Positions 61,571 to 64,000 of a stretch of DNA of 64,000 nucleotides are shown one piece after another. Below the pieces are notes generated by a model, which made no database searches, was not told where the DNA came from, and saw nothing but the letters and a program-made list of their open reading frames with translations. Origin of the DNA: an uncultured Bacteroidota bacterium. Its GTDB lineage: Bacteria > Bacteroidota > Bacteroidia > UKL13-3. The stretch spans positions 81,541 to 145,540 of the forward strand of contig CAISCU010000054.1 in NCBI GenBank assembly GCA_903883965.1, written 5' to 3'. Position numbers and translations under genes: made by a program. Numbering within the stretch: the stretch's first letter is position 1; each line of letters starts with the position of its first letter.

Positions 61571-63691
61571 TTATTTTTTCTCCCTGTAAATAAGTGACGA
61601 TTCTCTATGCCCGGTAAGGTTCATATACCAATCATTGTTGAGTAAACCTCCAGACTCAGCCCATTCCGAAAACTTTAAATAAGCTGAATTGATGGCTGCT
61701 TTTTCAATGGGGTAATCAAATGAATCTGGAACATGCATGGCCCACGGAAAACCTCCTTGCTTAGACAAATAAGTTTGACCTGAAGCTATTACGGTATTGT
61801 CATCTCCACTTCCAAATAAGCCTACATTTGCCAAATCTGTAGGCAGCTCTCCTGCCAAATGTATTTCTACTGAACGGCCAAAACCTGCATCATTGTTCCA
61901 AATAAATGGATTGTAATGGCCCAATGTAAATTCACTTAACGGAACTCCTGCTGCAATGTCAAACGATACATTGTAAACTACATCAGCTGAATGTGGCTGT
62001 TCTAAAAAGGTATTCCATTCGAGCATTTCATCTCTCATATTGTTAAAAAGAATCAAAACTGCTTTTGATTGATTTGCTTCTAGTGTAGCCCCTACTACAT
62101 TAGAAACTTTTGATCTTGAAACCGGAAATGCAATACCAAATCCGTTTTTATGTATGCCTCCTGTTGCTTTTAATTTTAAGGTAACTTTTACATTTACAAC
62201 TGCATTATGTGCATTGGTAATCAACTCGTAAGCATAATCCATCACCAGATCATTCATGTCATAATCACCTTTATAAGGCCATAAATCTTCAAAACCCAAT
62301 GTACCCTTATTACCTATTATTTTAAATGTTTTGTTTGGATCGTTTGGAAAATCATCGTATTCATCACACACACCATCTCCATCACTGTCAGTGCAAGGTT
62401 CATCTGCATCATTGCCTTCCGGGTTACATGCAGTTACTGGTATTGCTTCAGAACAACTAAATACTGCGGGATAGCTTAAATTTTCGGCCCATACATTTTC
62501 AATGACGTTGTGGTCGCAGTATTTGATGGTTCCACCAATCAAACCTTGTGAATTTCCTTTGGTTCCACTGATTACTTTTATAAATGAATAAGCGCTAACT
62601 CCACTTGAGCTATAGCCCATGATATGGCTATTGACCTGTATATTTTTAGTAGACAACATAGCCCCATCATACATACTAAATTGATCATTGATTCCACCAG
62701 AAAAAGCTGCTTCCAAATCACATTTGATATAGCCATAATTTTTAAATAAACCATTGCAATGGAAATCATTGTGAACAATTAATTTACAATGATTGGTAAA
62801 ATTTGAATTGGCACTGTGATTCAGTATATAATCAACTTCAATGGTTCCATTGTTAACCAATACCGAATTGGCATTCGGGTTGAAATTTTTTGTGAAATGA
62901 CAAATTCCTTCATTGGTGAACAATGCATCGTGGTTTACATTGAAATTGGCATTACCTTTTGTTGCTACCTTACCATAATTGGTAAACAAACCATCTATTG
63001 GAGTAGAGTTGGTAAAAGTAACATCACCTGTTGAAGTCACTATGAGCTCTGCACTGTGGTGATTGTACTTTAAATTTGAAATTGTACCCGTACCACAAAT
63101 TCTTACAATGGCATTGTTGCTTAATGTTAAATGGGCTATCGCAAATGATCCGGTTAAACAAACAGTCCCTGATGAATAACTGAGATTACCAGAAGCATTG
63201 TTTACCGTATTGGTACATCCTGTATTGCAATCTGGACCTGAAGCATTTTTACCAAAAGATTGAATGGTTGTTGGTGCTATTGTTTGATTGATCTGAGCCG
63301 ATACTCCCAATATGAATTTTTCAATGAATTTAGAATGGTCTGGTGTTTGCCTTACCATATAAATAGTAGAAACAGCAATAGGTACAGTTATTTTAGCATC
63401 AAAAGCTTGAAGGTCCGATACTGAACCTTCTAATAACAATTTGGCACCTGTTGCAGGGTTGCCATCGTAGAAATACAATTGTTGCATTCTTCCAACATAA
63501 GGATTCACAGACAATGCTATGTGAATTTGAATATTCTTGGTGGTGCCCCATAAAAATCCTTCAGGAACTTTTATATCGGACATCTTTGTAACTGCAAAGT
63601 GTTCATTCACAGGGTTGGCATTTTCTATTGGTTTGCGGCAGGCAATTGCCAATATCAAAAGAAATGATACTTGTAATAATAATTTTTTCAT
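61571..63691 (-). CDS. LruC domain-containing lipoprotein/adhesin-like protein
   Basis: Lipobox LLILAIACRKP; C-terminal 'GTLGFEDLWPYKGDYDMNDLVMDYAYELITN...GFGIAFP' LruC domain; thrombospondin-3-like DSDGDGVCDEYDDFPNDP; start reassigned to 63691. Confidence 0.88.
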   Translation of the reverse strand: MKKLLLQVSFLLILAIACRKPIENANPVNEHFAVTKMSDIKVPEGFLWGTTKNIQIHIALSVNPYVGRMQQLYFYDGNPATGAKLLLEGSVSDLQAFDAKITVPIAVSTIYMVRQTPDHSKFIEKFILGVSAQINQTIAPTTIQSFGKNASGPDCNTGCTNTVNNASGNLSYSSGTVCLTGSFAIAHLTLSNNAIVRICGTGTISNLKYNHHSAELIVTSTGDVTFTNSTPIDGLFTNYGKVATKGNANFNVNHDALFTNEGICHFTKNFNPNANSVLVNNGTIEVDYILNHSANSNFTNHCKLIVHNDFHCNGLFKNYGYIKCDLEAAFSGGINDQFSMYDGAMLSTKNIQVNSHIMGYSSSGVSAYSFIKVISGTKGNSQGLIGGTIKYCDHNVIENVWAENLSYPAVFSCSEAIPVTACNPEGNDADEPCTDSDGDGVCDEYDDFPNDPNKTFKIIGNKGTLGFEDLWPYKGDYDMNDLVMDYAYELITNAHNAVVNVKVTLKLKATGGIHKNGFGIAFPVSRSKVSNVVGATLEANQSKAVLILFNNMRDEMLEWNTFLEQPHSADVVYNVSFDIAAGVPLSEFTLGHYNPFIWNNDAGFGRSVEIHLAGELPTDLANVGLFGSGDDNTVIASGQTYLSKQGGFPWAMHVPDSFDYPIEKAAINSAYLKFSEWAESGGLLNNDWYMNLTGHRESSLIYREKK

Positions 63692-63880
63692 AGGTATTGT
63701 GTATATGATAATTAACACAATAAAGGAGCCAAAAAATGCAGCAATAAATCTTACTCACAAATTAATGATATTCAAGCATTTAAATATATTTTAATAAAAA
63801 TTAAAATAAAATAGCGAAAAAATTCAATCCATCCATGGACAATAAATCCCAATATGAGAATGTTTTCAAATTGGTTTCAA

Positions 63881-63915
63881 GCAAAAAGGGCAGCCCGTTG
63901 GGCTGCCCTTTTTGC
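63881..63915. terminator. Terminator downstream of the right-edge gene
   Basis: Perfect 16-bp stem GCAAAAAGGGCAGCCC-GTT-GGGCTGCCCTTTTTGC. Confidence 0.88.
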
Positions 63916-63937
63916 AATTTATTAAAGTGAAATTGGC

Positions 63938-64000
63938 TTAGTTTCTTACCAATTTACCTTTGGTTACTTTTCCAGATGCATCGCTTACTTCTACAAAGTA
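63938..64000 (-). CDS. C-terminal end of a T9SS type A sorting-domain protein (truncated by window edge)
   Basis: Minus-strand ...YFVEVSDASGKVTKGKLVRN-stop; typical end of a T9SS sorting domain. Confidence 0.65.
   Translation of the reverse strand, partial: YFVEVSDASGKVTKGKLVRN

Overview
This is a 64 kb, AT-rich, gene-dense chromosomal window from a Bacteroidota bacterium. Signs of that lineage are T9SS C-terminal sorting domains, PD40/OmpA proteins, TAnnTTTG promoter boxes, DivIC/FtsB-type and LruC proteins, and a YtxJ-type redox protein. Most of it is core genome: carA, eno, dnaN, gyrA, parC, miaA, mnmA, dapD, ung, pyrC-like, trxB, queG, lhgO, an M16 and an M1 peptidase, hbd. I saw no rRNA, tRNA, CRISPR array, transposase or prophage. 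The most system-like locus is a molybdenum-enzyme island at about 42.55-48.56 kb. There an FdhF/YdeP-type molybdopterin oxidoreductase plus a small protein is divergent from a three-gene operon: an uncharacterised polytopic membrane protein, a P-loop NTPase::MobA fusion, and FdhD. Other leads are a DUF3050 protein with an H-x3-D-x2-H signature like heme-oxygenase-like diiron oxidases, a phage-type GNAT-like domain protein overlapping miaA, an NFACT/RqcH-like protein with E-R where D-R is expected, inverted repeats over the predicted carA and DUF6580 promoters, and paired perfect-stem terminators. All family calls come from reading the translations; no database search was run.
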